Assembly: GCA_009602725.1 (NCBI GenBank)
Contig: WELB01000331.1
Span: 38,326-66,349 of the forward strand
Reading direction: 5' to 3'
Source: Spirogloea muscicola
Taxonomy: Eukaryota > Streptophyta > Zygnematophyceae > Spirogloeales > Spirogloeaceae
DNA: 28,024 nucleotides
The stretch's first letter is position 1. The number at the start of each line of letters is the position of its first letter. The position numbers were made by a program, and so were the translations under genes. The notes under the pieces are model-generated. The model saw only the letters and a list, made by a program, of their open reading frames with translations, was not told the origin of the DNA and did no database searches. Below, piece after piece: positions 1 to 9,619 of the stretch.

Positions 1-423
1 GTCACCACCGATGTGGTCGACCGCTCCAACCTGGGGCTCTCTGCCTCGCGGGCCGGCCACGCTGCCTCGAAGGCCGCTCGCTGCAAGGCGGCCAAGCACT
101 CCGATCACCCACCTGCCGACGAGTTCGTCCCCTTGGCGGTGGACGTGCACGGGGCTCTTGGGTCCCAATGGCTTGACCTATTGGCTAGGCTTGCGCGGCG
201 GGCTGTGTCCCGCAGACGCGGCGAGCCAGCCGACTTCAACGCCGCGGGCTCGTGGGCTCAGGTATATCGGATGCGCCTCTCTGTATCCCTGCAGCGGTCC
301 ATGGCCCACGCTCTGCATCTGCGAGCTGGCCGTGCTCTCGCTGCGGGCTCTGGCTTTCGTCAGGGTGATAGCTTCCCGGCAGCTAGTCTGTCGGATCTGA
401 GGCTCCTCACTCGTACTTATTGA
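1..423 (+). pseudogene. Retroelement polyprotein C-terminal fragment (restriction-endonuclease-like region)
   Basis: The frame is open from the first base of the window to the TGA at 421-423, about 140 residues, so the 5' end is cut by the window edge. It begins VTTDVVD, continues through an Ala/Lys-rich stretch (AASKAARCKAAKHSDH), then FVPLAVDVHGALG, LDLLARLARRAVSRR and YRMRLSVSLQRSMAHALHLRAGRAL. The same order of blocks recurs in other fragments here, near 9685-10060 (-), 16087-16520 (-) and 18490-18650 (-). From memory of the family, this arrangement resembles the extreme C-terminus of algal and animal retroelement ORFs, where a PD-(D/E)xK-like endonuclease region is followed by a helical, arginine-rich tail. 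No reverse-transcriptase motif is present in this piece. It is followed directly by the stem-loop tail typical of this repeat family, so it is best read as a 5'-truncated insertion. A host gene is unlikely; family assignment is moderate. Confidence 0.5.
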
Positions 424-640
424 GTGATCCATCCTCGGAGTGTTTTCATTGAGGATAGGGGCTGGACAAGCCAGCCCAAAAAAGAAGATCCATCCTCCCC
501 CTGTTTTACCATTGCATCCTCAGGCCCCTTTGTAGCTGCTCACCGCTCTTAGGCCCCTCTGAACCTTTGTGAATTCTTTTTGGGCTGGCTTTTCGCAGCC
601 CTTGCCCCCATTGGGAGTGCCACTTCTTCTGATGTCGCCC
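424..640 (+). repeat. Retroelement 3' tail with GGGCTGG/CCAGCCC stem-loop
   Basis: Untranslated tail after the polyprotein stop. It carries a 7-bp perfect stem, GGGCTGG at 459-465 and CCAGCCC at 471-477, with a 5-base loop, followed by an A-rich stretch. A second, diverged tail follows at about 565-620, reading toward the minus strand. Related tails occur at 3851-3875, 8945-9010, 9525-9600, 18285-18367 and 18401-18483. Confidence 0.5.
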
Positions 641-797
641 CGATCGCGGGGAGGGGGGCCCGTCGGCCTCTCGCCTGGTCGGCCCGGCGTGGGGGAAGAG
701 GCTCCATCCCTCCCTCCTCCGCCCTTCCCTGCATGCATGGCCCCACGGCCCAGAGCTTGCCGACGCCGCCGCCGCCGCATGGCATGGCATGGCATGG
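640..797 (+). repeat. 5'-flank segment of the receiver-domain family, copy A
   Basis: GC-rich sequence that closely matches the minus strand of 8340-8560, the region just upstream of copy B's start codon. Both carry a block reading GGCCCGTCGGCCTCTCGC, a TCCCTTCCCTG(C/T)ATGCATG block and a GACGCCGCCGCCGC run. In copy A it ends in four CATGG pentamers at 778-797. About 15 bases later the sequence jumps into the middle of family exon 2, so exon 1 and the first part of exon 2 are deleted here. Confidence 0.55.
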
Positions 798-812
798 GGC
801 CTGGCACCTACT

Positions 813-2591
813 TCATTGCTACCAACGGCGGTGGACAAGACGAGCTCTGGCGGCCACCTTGCTGGCAGCAATGGCCTGAGGTCATCCGCAGCAGAAGCTC
901 AAGTACAGGGCCCCGCTCCCGCCTCAGCAGACCCCTTGCTGGACGCTCCGACGTCGGCGGCTGGGCTGTTTTTGCAACCTCCCCTGCCACCGGGGAGTGG
1001 AGCTCAAGCTCCGGAGGATCCTCAGTCTACGTCCCAGCGTCGTGCCTGGCGCCATAATTTCTGTCAGCCCAGAACCCCCAGCTCCTTTGAGGAGCTGCCA
1101 AGCAGTATGTCTCTCCTGCCTGGTCCTCTCGCGTCGCCAGGGCATGCTCCCGACACCATTGCACAGGCCCCTGCTTCAGGTTCTTCCAGAACACGTGGAC
1201 TGAGGGTGAGTCACCCCTCTTTCGTTGCCCTCTGAATGTTGTAATCTATCTCCTATCTCCTCGAGCAAGCTCTTGTATTTCAGTATATGTTCATTGTTCA
1301 GCGATCGTCGATGAACTCGATATTGAATCTAGCTAAAGTTGTACAAAAGCGGCAGCACCGTGTGTTTCTATTAGACATCTTGCCTACGCTAAGGAGTCAA
1401 GATCGGGAAGCAACGTTGACTGCTCATATAGGTGAAGATTGAGACTTGCCTGATGAGAGCTTTGTACGTGACTTTAAGAGATTGTGCAGATTTTAGTCAT
1501 TAGCGACGGACCTGACAATGTCAGGGATGTTGAGCATGCACTGGACAAGTACTGTCTTGACGCACCTCAATTGGGCACTGCACAGTGAGGACTAAGCTGG
1601 ATACAATAATTCCAGCTTTGCTTGAAAGCTTCCTCAGATATCTGGCCACTGCGATGTGGTGGCAGGCTGCAGTACAACCCTCTTGTATTCTGATTGCATC
1701 CCATTTCAATCCATGTCATTCCATTGTTTTGGTAGTTACGTCAGACGCGTGGGACAACTGCAGATCTTTTTTGATGACTCACATGTCTTTGGCTGTGCTT
1801 TCGTAACAGAATCAACTTTGAGGTGGTGGCATGGGCAGACGCGAGCAGCAGAATTCTTAGGGGAGACAAGATGGACGCCCTTCTGCTTGATGAAAGGTGG
1901 AGTGATGATGAACTAACCGTAGACCCATCTCTGCTGCGCCTTATGCTGTCCATGTCACCTGGGCCGCATACGAAGCCAGCTCTATGATCACGTGAGTTGT
2001 CGGCAATGTCAGCAACATCAGTATACAATAGCTTCATGATTAACCAGATGGTAACTTTCTGCTTGCATCCTCTTGTGAAGGCTAAAAGTCAAGACTGGCT
2101 TCTACACGTGCCGCTGGTTCGACAATACGAAGTGGATCACAACTTCTCACAGATGCCCATCATTGGCATCTCCAACACTGTGAAGCGTGCTGACCTGGTA
2201 ATGATGGCTGTTTCAGCACCAAGGGGGCCATGCGTTTGGTTGGTGTCAGCATCTATGTGAGCATGAGTTGTGGCGCCAAGATAACTGATGCTTCCATGAG
2301 CCTGTCACGTACTTGCAAGCTTGTTAGACTCGGCACAACAAGGCCCTGCAAACGGACTCCCGTGCTGGTAATTCGTGCTGACATCCGGGCTGTGACTTGC
2401 AGGAAAAGTACGCTATGTCTGGTTACTCAGCTATCTGGGGAAATGCGATCAGTGAGCGCACAGCTGGAAAGCCCATATGCGACTTTCTGACTACATACAA
2501 AGCGCCCTCTAGCAAAAGACGAGCTCAACTGAAGCGAGGAGACATTGCAGAGGTCAAGGAATCGTTCAACGGCTTCATGACGTTTGTATAG
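813..2591 (+). pseudogene. Receiver-domain family, copy A (5'-truncated)
   Basis: The visible parts are exon 2 remnant 813-1205 (Ser/Pro-rich, donor GTGAGT), receiver exon 1 1490-1584, receiver exon 2 1810-1953, a receiver exon 3 of uncertain start ending at 2197, and last exon 2403-2591 with stop TAG. The joined product has a beta-1 like VISDGPDN, a putative phosphoacceptor strand MDALLLDERW, MPIIGISNTVKRADL and EKYAMSGYSAI, in the order of a response-regulator REC domain. Exons 1490-1584 and 1810-1953 join in phase 2. Defects: exon 1 and the N-terminal half are missing, exon 2 has an indel near 1000-1010, and the conserved Lys-Pro after beta-5 has become Asn-Ala (GNAIS). It is most likely a pseudogene. 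Receiver assignment is by motif only. Confidence 0.5.
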
Positions 2592-3400
2592 CAACGCGAG
2601 ATACTGCTTAGCTGTTGGCCATATTAACTCCTGCAGTTGTGTCTTGTGTTGTGTGATACATGTTTGATGGGAAAAGGAGGCACTTATTCCAGTGTCTCCT
2701 TGCACCCTTAGTAATAGCGTATACGAGTAACACTGACGAGATGTGGTGCTTTGTACGCACCTCATGTAGTCTGTGCACTGTATGGAGAACAGCTCTGACC
2801 ATCCAAGACCAAGCTTTGAATTTATCTGGTTGTGACAAATAAAAAGCTTATAGCTTCAACCTATACGTGCCTGCGATAAACTGTTGTCGATAAAGTCATG
2901 ATGTTTCACTGTGGGGCATCTCCTCTCGCAATTGAGCATGACAATACCATCTTGAAGCATAGAAGGTGTCCCTTCCTGTCATCAATGTAGGTACGGGTGT
3001 GTAGTGGGGTCAGCTTCGCTTCAGCACCTAACTTAGCAGCTTCATTTAGAGCACTCATTGGACAAGCTTAAGGCCATTGGATCTATAGAAGGCTTGCCCT
3101 TGCTGACGAGCGAGCACCAAATACGGGACGAAAGTCCAGGGAGAGATTCAGTCCAGTCTGACTTCGCCATCGGGTTGCTGGTCTGTATTTCATAGGAATG
3201 AAGCTCTTCCAAGAAGAGGCAGCGGCTGTGAAAGCCTGCTTCGAAGCACTAGGCAAGGTCTCAAGGAGATATCAGCGCGGGAATGGCAGACCACTCTACT
3301 CAGAATTAGCTATGCAGATTGCAGATTGTAGTACATGCACGCAGGCCCCCTCGTCGACAGCAGCAAGTCGACATGAATGACAAGCAGAACGGGCTTGTTG
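2592..3400 (+). repeat. Conserved 3' flank of receiver-domain family, copy A
   Basis: Non-coding sequence shared with the downstream regions of copy D (15307-16120) and copy E (21890-22627), and in reverse with parts of copies B and C. Landmarks are a hairpin (GGAGGCAC, 8-base loop, GTGTCTCC at 2686-2709), a CTCCTCTCGCA-like block near 2920, a GTAGTGGGGTCAGC block near 3001 and an AAGAGGCAGCGGCTGTGAAAGCC block near 3215. An AATAAA hexamer occurs at about 2838. The similarity shows that the duplicated unit extends well beyond the coding exons. Confidence 0.55.
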
Positions 3401-3419
3401 CCTCGGCATCGGTCATAGG

Positions 3420-3850
3420 GGCACATGTTTCCATGCGCGAGCGCCCCCTGACGCGGCAATTGGTGTGAAGGACGAGCCCATTGCCAAGGAGGAGGACACG
3501 CAGCTCTTTTGGAAAGGCGAGGAATCTCAAAAGCCGGACCACATATCCTTGTAGAGATCGCTCGACGTAGCCCACGTCCACATTGTAAAGAAGGACGTTC
3601 GAATGTTCAATGACAGGATGGACGTTATTTCCAGTGGTCTCTAATCACTGTGGCGCCTCGACGGATCAAAACGTCGGGCGTTGCCAGGCCGCCGGGGGAG
3701 GCGCGCGAGAAGGCCTTCCATCTGCGCGCGGGAAGTGGCGCGGCCCCAACGTCGGGCTTACTAGCGGGGAGGGGGGGGACTTCCTTCCCTCCACCTCTCT
3801 TTTCTATGGGCGAGCCCTTTCTTTCTGAAGAAGGGCTCGCCCATTGAGGG
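3420..3850 (+). mobile_element. Retroelement 5' segment, internally deleted
   Basis: This segment matches 17430-17820 (+) and, reversed, 9200-9480. Shared landmarks are GCGAGCGC-CCC, GACGAGCC, a CGTAGCCCACGTCCACAT block, GATAGGATGGA-like sequence, GGCGCCAGGCCGCCGGGGGAGGCGCGC-like sequence and GCGCGCGGGAAGTGG. Here it runs straight into a short 3' tail with the stem-loop at 3851-3875, with no polyprotein body between. This is the structure of a non-autonomous, internally deleted derivative. Confidence 0.45.
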
Positions 3851-3875
3851 TAGGGGCTGGAAAAGCCAGCCCCTA
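3851..3875. repeat. Perfect 10-bp stem-loop (TAGGGGCTGG / CCAGCCCCTA)
   Basis: TAGGGGCTGG at 3851-3860 is followed by a 5-base loop and CCAGCCCCTA at 3866-3875, a perfect 10-bp inverted repeat. It is the best-preserved example of the stem-loop that marks this retroelement tail. Confidence 0.7.
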
Positions 3876-3879
3876 TCTT

Positions 3880-4830
3880 TCTGCTACGCCTTCAAGGCAG
3901 CTCTGTGATCAGCTGGCGCTCTGATCGGACTAATATCAGCCGCTCTTCCAGCATGAATGATTTGAATTGATTCTCCACGTTGGTTGTCAGGTCAGCAGCT
4001 TATTTGCGGACCTGGTCGACATGGCACGCCCCCACGCGGTGGCCGCGTGCTTCCACGCCGTGTCCACACACCCTTCGGGCCGGGGTCAAGAGACGCCGCG
4101 AGAGTGCGAGGGAACCCTCGCAGTCTGCAACGCCACCGCATTTCGCCCCAGTCCAAACTGCAACCCTCAGGCGCTGCCGCCGCTGCTGCTGCCAATGCTG
4201 CCGTGATGGTCGCAAGCACCTTCATACTTCAGTCACACTTGTCGCTGCCACCGTTAGGTGCTGCTATTCTGGCAGCGCCATCCTCATCAGCACAACACTA
4301 ACGTTCTTGGGAATCTGCATGAATCTGCACACAATGATGTAGCCTGATCAACTCAGACTTAAGCGTGGCACTCCCTTTCGTGCTTTTACGAGACACCGCT
4401 GGCGAGGCATCAACTTCAGCAGGGCGTGACGTGATAAGACGTTGAGATTGAGAAAGCGGAACACTTGTAAACTCTCTTCTCCTGGCTTCGGCGGTCGGCC
4501 ATGGCAAGAACAAGTCTTAACAAAATCCGATGGGTCCAGCTTGCCCAGTGTTTGTCGACCAAGGCGGCGAAGCTAAGCAGCCACCAACTTCATGCTGTGG
4601 GCTAATGAGTCACACAGATGATGTCTTCATGCTCAATAAAGACGACAAAAAGACAAATGGCAACAACGGGATCAGTGGCTGATACAGCAGGCACATTGGA
4701 CAGTGCACTAGTATCGGGCAAATGGTACAGCAGACAGGCTGAATGATCGGAGCTGTGAATCGCTTCTTGTATCACAAGCCCATTACACCTAGAGCTTCGG
4801 CTGGAATGGTCACAACATCCGCTCCATGCA
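3880..4830. other. Unassigned stretch between repeats
   Basis: I recognise no gene here. Around 3967-4300 all three plus frames stay open for 70-120 codons, and a GCTGCC-rich stretch lies at 4165-4205, but no frame has family motifs and the open frames follow from the GC-rich composition. The remainder, 4300-4830, has no long open frame on either strand. Decayed repeat DNA is the likeliest content. Confidence 0.4.
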
Positions 4831-4834
4831 GTAA

Positions 4835-4876
4835 ATGCTGAGTACAAGAGGGTGGATGCTGAGTACAAGAGGGTGG
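4835..4876. repeat. 21-bp perfect tandem duplication
   Basis: The 21-base unit ATGCTGAGTACAAGAGGGTGG is present twice in a row, at 4835-4855 and 4856-4876. It lies beyond the point where copy B's 3' flank stops matching the other copies. Confidence 0.85.
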
Positions 4877-4959
4877 GCTTTAAAGAACCCAGTTAATGTC
4901 TATACACATTGTGTCCTGTCAGTCGTTAGGTTGCAAGGAGACAGTGGAAGATGTGCCTC

Positions 4960-5402
4960 ACAGATCGATCATAATATTCACAAGACCACAGATTCGGCAT
5001 ACGTTTGAGGTGCTTGCACCTCCCTCCCGGCTTGGGTTCTGAATCGTCAGCACGGACAATTCTTCTGTGGAAACAATGGTTAAGCTTGTCCAGTGAGTGC
5101 GCTGTTGGAGCTGCTAACTTGGTGCTTAGAAGCAACCCCACAAATTCAACCTTACATACTGTCATGACGAAAAGGAAAGGCCTTGCTCTTCCATACAATG
5201 CACATATATATGAGGGGCGTACTAAGCACCATTCCTATTACGTAGTTTTACTCGGATACGCTAGTACTGAGGGTGCAAGGAGAGACTGAAAGAAGTGCAT
5301 CCTTTCCCCATGTAAGATGTAACACACCACATAAGACACACCTAAGCTTCCAATAAATTGCAGGATCGAACATGGCCAACTGCTAAGCAGTATCTCGCCG
5401 TC
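4960..5402 (-). repeat. Conserved 3' flank of receiver-domain family, copy B
   Basis: Reading the minus strand, this matches the flank downstream of copy D. Shared blocks are TATGTAAGGTTG, AGCAGCTCCAACAG(C/A)GCACTCACTGGACA and, nearer the gene, the GCATCC...CTCCTTGCACCCT hairpin region (about 5270-5300). The similarity weakens below about 5000. Confidence 0.5.
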
Positions 5403-8243
5403 CTATACAAATGCTATGAAGCCAAGAAACCGTTTCCAGTCCGGTACAACATCTCCTCGCTTCAGTTGAACTCGTCTCTCAGGTGAGGGCGCTTTGTATC
5501 TTATCAAGTAGTTGCGCAGCCACTTGCCGATTATGCGCTCATCGATTGGCTTTCCCAAGACAGCTGAGTAACCTGACATAGCGTACTTTTTCTGCAACTC
5601 ACAGCCCAAATGTCAGCACGGAAGTCCAGCACGGAAGTCAGCTTGCAGGGCCTTGTTGAGCCGAGGCCTAACAAGCTTGCAAGTACGTGTCAAGCTCATG
5701 AAACCATCAGCTATCTTGGCGCCACAACTTATGCTCATGAAGATGCTGACACTAAGCAAACCAATGGCCACCGTTGTGCTAGACATGAGTCATTACCAGG
5801 TCAGGAACCGTCTCCTTGACAGCAGAGATGCCAATTATGGGCATCTCGGGCTGGTTGCAATCCACTTCGCGTTGTCGAACCAGCCAGCACAGATTCCGAC
5901 AATCGGTAGAAAAGCATCTACACACGAGGATGCAAGCAGAAGGTTATTGACATCGGGATATATTTCAAGCCATTGGACACGGATGTTGCTGACATTGCCG
6001 ACGAGTCACGCGATTATTGTATGGGCTGCAGGTGCGGCCCAAGTAACATGGTCTACGTCAGGGGTAGCAGAGAGAAGTCCACGATGAGTGCATCATCCAC
6101 TTTACCTTTCTCAATGAGGATGGCGTCAAACTTCTCTTGTTCTCCTTCCATGCTGCCAATGGACGACAATATGTCTTCGACATCTGTTCCTATGACCACC
6201 TCAAATTTGGCTCTGTCACAATATACAGCCGAATATCGTCAGTCGTCTATCAACAATGCAATTGTATCACATACCTGACATAGTAGTCACCAGGAGAATG
6301 GAATGACATTGAATGACACAAAGTTGCACTGCAGTTTCCCAGAACTGCAAGTCCGCTATATTGCAGCCAGACGCCACAATGCAGCGGCCAGATTTCTTCG
6401 ATGGAGCAGTCAATGGAAGCAGAAATCATGTATCCAGCTTGATATACACTGTGCACTGCCCAGTGAGGTGCGTCAAGATAGTACATGTCCAATGCATGCT
6501 CGAGATCCCAGACCTTGACAGATACGTCAATAATTAAAACCTGCACAATCTGTCAAAGTTATAAATCAAGCTCTCATAAGGCAAGTCTAAATCCTCGCCT
6601 ACGTGACCAGTCAATGTTGCTTCCCAACCATGACTCCTTGGCATAGGCAAGATACATCCTAGCAACACACAGGCTGCCGCTTCTGTACAGCTTAAGCGAG
6701 AGAATAGTGAAAGCACTGAGGATTGCTGACTAATGAATCTATGATGACATGCCAGAGCTTGCTAGAGGAGATATGAAAGCATGACAACATCCAGAGGGCA
6801 AAGGAACAGGATTGACTTACTTTTGGTTCACGAAATCTGAAAGGATTTGAATCAGAAGACTGTGCAGTGCGATACAAGCTGCTAGACCATATCATGCTCC
6901 TAATGTTGGTGTTGGGTGCACGCCTTGGCGGCGCGAGAGGACCAGTAGGCAGGAGGGACACATCGATTGGCAGCTCGGAGACGAGCTGGGGATTGTGGAC
7001 TGACGGAGATGATGGCGACAGGCACGGCGCTGGGACCAAGAGTGAGGACCCTCCGGAGCTTGAGCTCTTCGGTGGCAGTGGAGGTTGCAAGGGTAGCCCA
7101 GCCGCCGTCGTTGGAGTGTCCAGCAAGGGGTCTGCTGAGGCGGGCATGTGCCCCTGTGCTTGAGCTTCCACAGCTAACGACCTCAGGCCAATGCTGCCAG
7201 TAAGCTGGCCGCCAGAGCTCGTCTTGGCCACTGCCGTTGGCATCAATGCCGCATGCCCAAGGTGCGTTGCCGCCCCTTCCGATGGGTCGCCAGGACTGAG
7301 CCCGGCACTTGAAAGATTGAGCTGTGCCAAGGTGTTGACATCCTGGACGACGACGGGCGTGGGCGTAGAACAACGAATTGCCAGGTGGGCAGGAGCCACG
7401 CAGGTCGGCAGAGCTTGCTCGTTGCAGTCCTCCATGGCCGCCGTTGCCGCCACCACCACCGCCGGCAATCCCGCTGTCTCCACCGCCGCTTCCTTCTGCA
7501 CTGCGCTGCTGTGAGGTACGGCAGCTGGTTGGTGTACAACGTCAACCGCCAGCAAGTCGGCATCGAGGAGAAACAGCAGCGCGGCGTTCGCCAGGGCCTG
7601 TGCCGTTGCAGCCGGCAGGAGCACGATGCCGATGTCGTCACCGTCCTCTCCTGACACTGCTGCAGCTTGGGCAGCTCCCCAGTGCTGGCGGGTCGCATCA
7701 CCCACAGTCAGCTCTGCGAGCACCGCTGCCACCCGGGGCTTTACAACTTCACGCACTACCCGAGAGCTTCACGAGTCTCCGTACGCAAGGGCCAGCCGCT
7801 CCATCACCTGGTCCAGCGGTGCGTGACGTTGTAAAGCCAGCGGGGGTCGTGTCAGGGCGGCAGCAAGAGAGGAGCTGGGCGCACTCACAAGCGGCGCCAA
7901 TGAAGCAAATTCACACCGTTAGTAGGTGTATCTTGGAGCTCGATAGTCTACGTCTCGCGAGTCTAAGCTGCTTATAGCTGCCCACCTGCGCTGGTGGGGC
8001 CTTGCTGCCGTCGCCGTTCTCCTCCGTCCTGAGCGTCTCTCCTTTGCAGTTGCTGTCGTCAGCGGCGATTGTGACTGCGACGGTGTCCGCCACGGAGCCG
8101 GTCCGTATACGGGCACGCGCCGCTTTGCTCAGCGGCGGCTCGGGCGCGGGTGGCGATGGCTCGCCGCCGCCGCCGCCACCGGCTGCGTCAGGAAGCGGGC
8201 TGCCGTGGTCGTAAGCCGCCTCGTCTCTGTCGCCGCCGGCCAT
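5403..8243 (-). pseudogene. Receiver-domain family, copy B (longest copy with intact exon 1)
   Basis: Exon 1 is 7986-8243, ATG to donor GTGGGC, 86 codons beginning MAGGDRDEAAYDHG and rich in Gly, Pro and Ala, with no stop. Exon 2 is open from about 7756 down to 6831 (donor GTAAGT) and is Ala/Ser/Pro-rich with no recognised fold. It includes DDIGIVLLPAATAQALANAA and a long Ser/Pro tail. Receiver exon 1 is 6450-6540, receiver exon 2 6048-6212, receiver exon 3 ends at 5797, and the last exon is 5403-5591. Defects: the exon 2 acceptor CAG present in copy E is missing, exon 2 is out of frame in its first part, receiver exon 1 is 4 bases shorter than in copies A and E, and the putative phosphoacceptor strand reads FDAILIEKG with Asp replaced by Glu. 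The last exon keeps GKPI. The 5' end looks gene-like, but the whole is probably not functional. Confidence 0.5.
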
Positions 8244-8339
8244 TGCGGGGCGGGTGCCGGCTCGGGCTCGGGCTGAGCGGCGGCCTCGTCGGAGGGGGCG
8301 GCGGCGGCGGCGACGGCGCTGGGGGCAGCGGCGGCGGCG

Positions 8340-8560
8340 TCGGGAAGCTCTGGAGCCCTTGGGGCATGCATACAGGGAAGGGAGGAGAGAGAGCGGCTGC
8401 TAGAGAAGAAAGAAGCACAAGCGGCTGCTGATATTAAAAAATCGGCTGTAAACTGCCAGCCAGATGCCAGAAAGAGAGGGAGGAGCGTTTCCCCTCCTGC
8501 CAGGCCGACCACGCGAGAGGCCGACGGGCCCCCCCTCCCTGCGATCGGCTGCTGGCCTCT
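8340..8560 (-). repeat. 5' flank of receiver-domain family, copy B
   Basis: GC-rich sequence upstream of the copy B start codon that matches 640-780 (+). Relative to that copy it carries an extra block at about 8425-8470 related to the retroelement tail (TCTGGCTGGCA...CAGCCGATT...ATATCAGCAGCCGC), also found in the 8716-9212 inverted repeat. The extra block is presumably a later insertion. Any promoter for the family should lie here, but I can point to no specific box. Confidence 0.45.
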
Positions 8561-8579
8561 CAAGCTGACCAGCGGCGCC

Positions 8580-8790
8580 GGGAGCAGGGTGCTGCCCTTC
8601 CCGGTGGCTCGGTGCCTTTGGGTCTGGTGTCCTGCTACCGTATGCGACTGTATGTCCCTGCAGCGCTCCCAAGCGCTTGCTTTGCACCGCCGCGCTGGTC
8701 GCGCCCTTGCAGCAGCCTCTGGCTTGCGCAGCGGGGTTGCTCTTCCTCCCCTCAGCTCATCTGACTTCCTACTGCTGACAGGGGGGTATT
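8580..8790 (+). pseudogene. Retroelement polyprotein tail, frameshifted fragment
   Basis: The peptide blocks CYRMRL, SLQRSQALALHRRAGRALAAAS and the terminal LLLTGGY stop at 8790-8792 match the C-terminus of the fragment at 1-423. They lie in two frames, so there is a frameshift near 8645-8660. The 3' half of this fragment forms the left arm of the 180-bp inverted repeat. Confidence 0.45.
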
Positions 8791-9212
8791 GAGGGCGCCC
8801 TGTCTGCCTAGCCTTTGGCTCCGTCATGAAGACCTGTATGCATCTGGCTGGCATTTCACAGCCGATTCTTTCATATCAGCAGCCGCTTTCTCTGATCGGA
8901 CATACTTGAATTAAGAGCTGCCGTGAAGAAGTGGCTCTCTGGATGGGGGCAAGGGCTGTGAAAGCCAGCCCGAAAAGAATTGGTAAAGGTTCGAAGGGGC
9001 CAAATGACGGAGAAGCTGCCCTGAAGGCGTAGCAGAGAAAGCGGCTGCTGATATGAAAGAATCGGCTGTGAAATGCCAGCCAGATGCATACAGGTGTTCA
9101 TGACGGAGCCAAAGGCTACGCAGACAGGGCGCCCTCAATATCCCCGTGTCAGCAGTAGAAAAGTCAGCTGAGCTGAGGGGAGGAAGAGCAACCCCGCTGC
9201 GCAAGCCAGAGG
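8716..9212. repeat. Long inverted repeat, arms about 180 bp, spacer 138 bp
   Basis: The left arm 8716-8894 and the reverse complement of the right arm 9033-9212 align over their whole length with roughly ten differences by eye. Each arm runs from CCTCTGGCTTGCGCAGCGGG through TTGAGGGCGCCCTGTCTGC and GCATCTGGCTGGCATTTCACAG to CCGCTTTCTCTG. The 138-base spacer holds a retroelement tail (GGGCTGTGAAAGCCAGCCC, about 8954-8972). The arms carry the 3' end of the retroelement polyprotein, so two tails face each other. Outside both arms the similarity stops abruptly. Confidence 0.85.
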
Positions 9213-9480
9213 AGAGAGCAGAGAGGGATTGCCCAGTCCCCACCAGCAAGCCCAACGTTGGGAGCTGCACCACTCCCCGCGCGCATATGGAAAGGCCTCG
9301 CCGGGCGCCTCCCCTGGCGGCCTGGCGCCGCCCGGGGGTTTGAATGTCGGGCGAGGCGCCCAGGTGAGCAGAAACACCATTGGATCCTACGTCCATCCTA
9401 TCATCGGTGCCCGACTTTCGTCATTCCTCCATACAATGTGGACGTGGGCTACGTAGAGCGAAACTAAGAAGGGAGATCGT
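9200..9480 (-). mobile_element. Retroelement 5' segment, reverse copy
   Basis: Read on the minus strand, it matches 3420-3850 (+) and 17430-17820 (+), including CGTAGCCCACGTCCACAT, GATAGGATGGACGTA, GGCGCCTCGCCCGACATTC and GGCGCCAGGCCGCCAGG. In its own direction it passes directly into the polyprotein tail of the right arm of the inverted repeat (CAGCTGAC...LLLTRGY). The element therefore has its first and last parts but no centre. Confidence 0.5.
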
Positions 9481-9619
9481 TATACCAGTAGAGGGCGATT
9501 CCTCTCTTCCAGTAGAGGGCGATAGCTGTGATTGGCCAGCCCAGAAATAAGAATGGACAGAGTACGAAGGGGCCAGAAAAGCGTCAAAGCCCACAGCGAC
9601 TCAAGTGGCCACTGGGTGC
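9481..9619. repeat. Retroelement tail sequence and short direct repeat
   Basis: CCAGTAGAGGGCGAT occurs twice, near 9488-9502 and 9510-9524. It is followed by a tail-type block, TTGGCCAGCCCAGAAATAAGAATGGACAGAGTACGAAGGGGCC, resembling those at 18285 and 18401 (AAAAAGAATGGACAAGGTCC). No gene is seen. Confidence 0.45.

Noticed and set aside
1585-1806. Extra coding exon between receiver exons 1 and 2 (peptide YLATAMWWQAAVQ and relatives in other copies)
   Set aside because: It contains stops in copies B, D and E, and the flanking exons join in phase without it; the similarity among copies reflects shared introns.
3980-4342. Possible 120-residue protein on the plus strand
   Set aside because: All three plus frames are open here, there is no recognisable motif and no splice partner.
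8129-8854. 241-codon minus-strand open frame overlapping the start of copy B
   Set aside because: It runs through a GC-rich flank and retroelement tail in a frame other than the exon 1 frame shared with copy E; open only because of composition.
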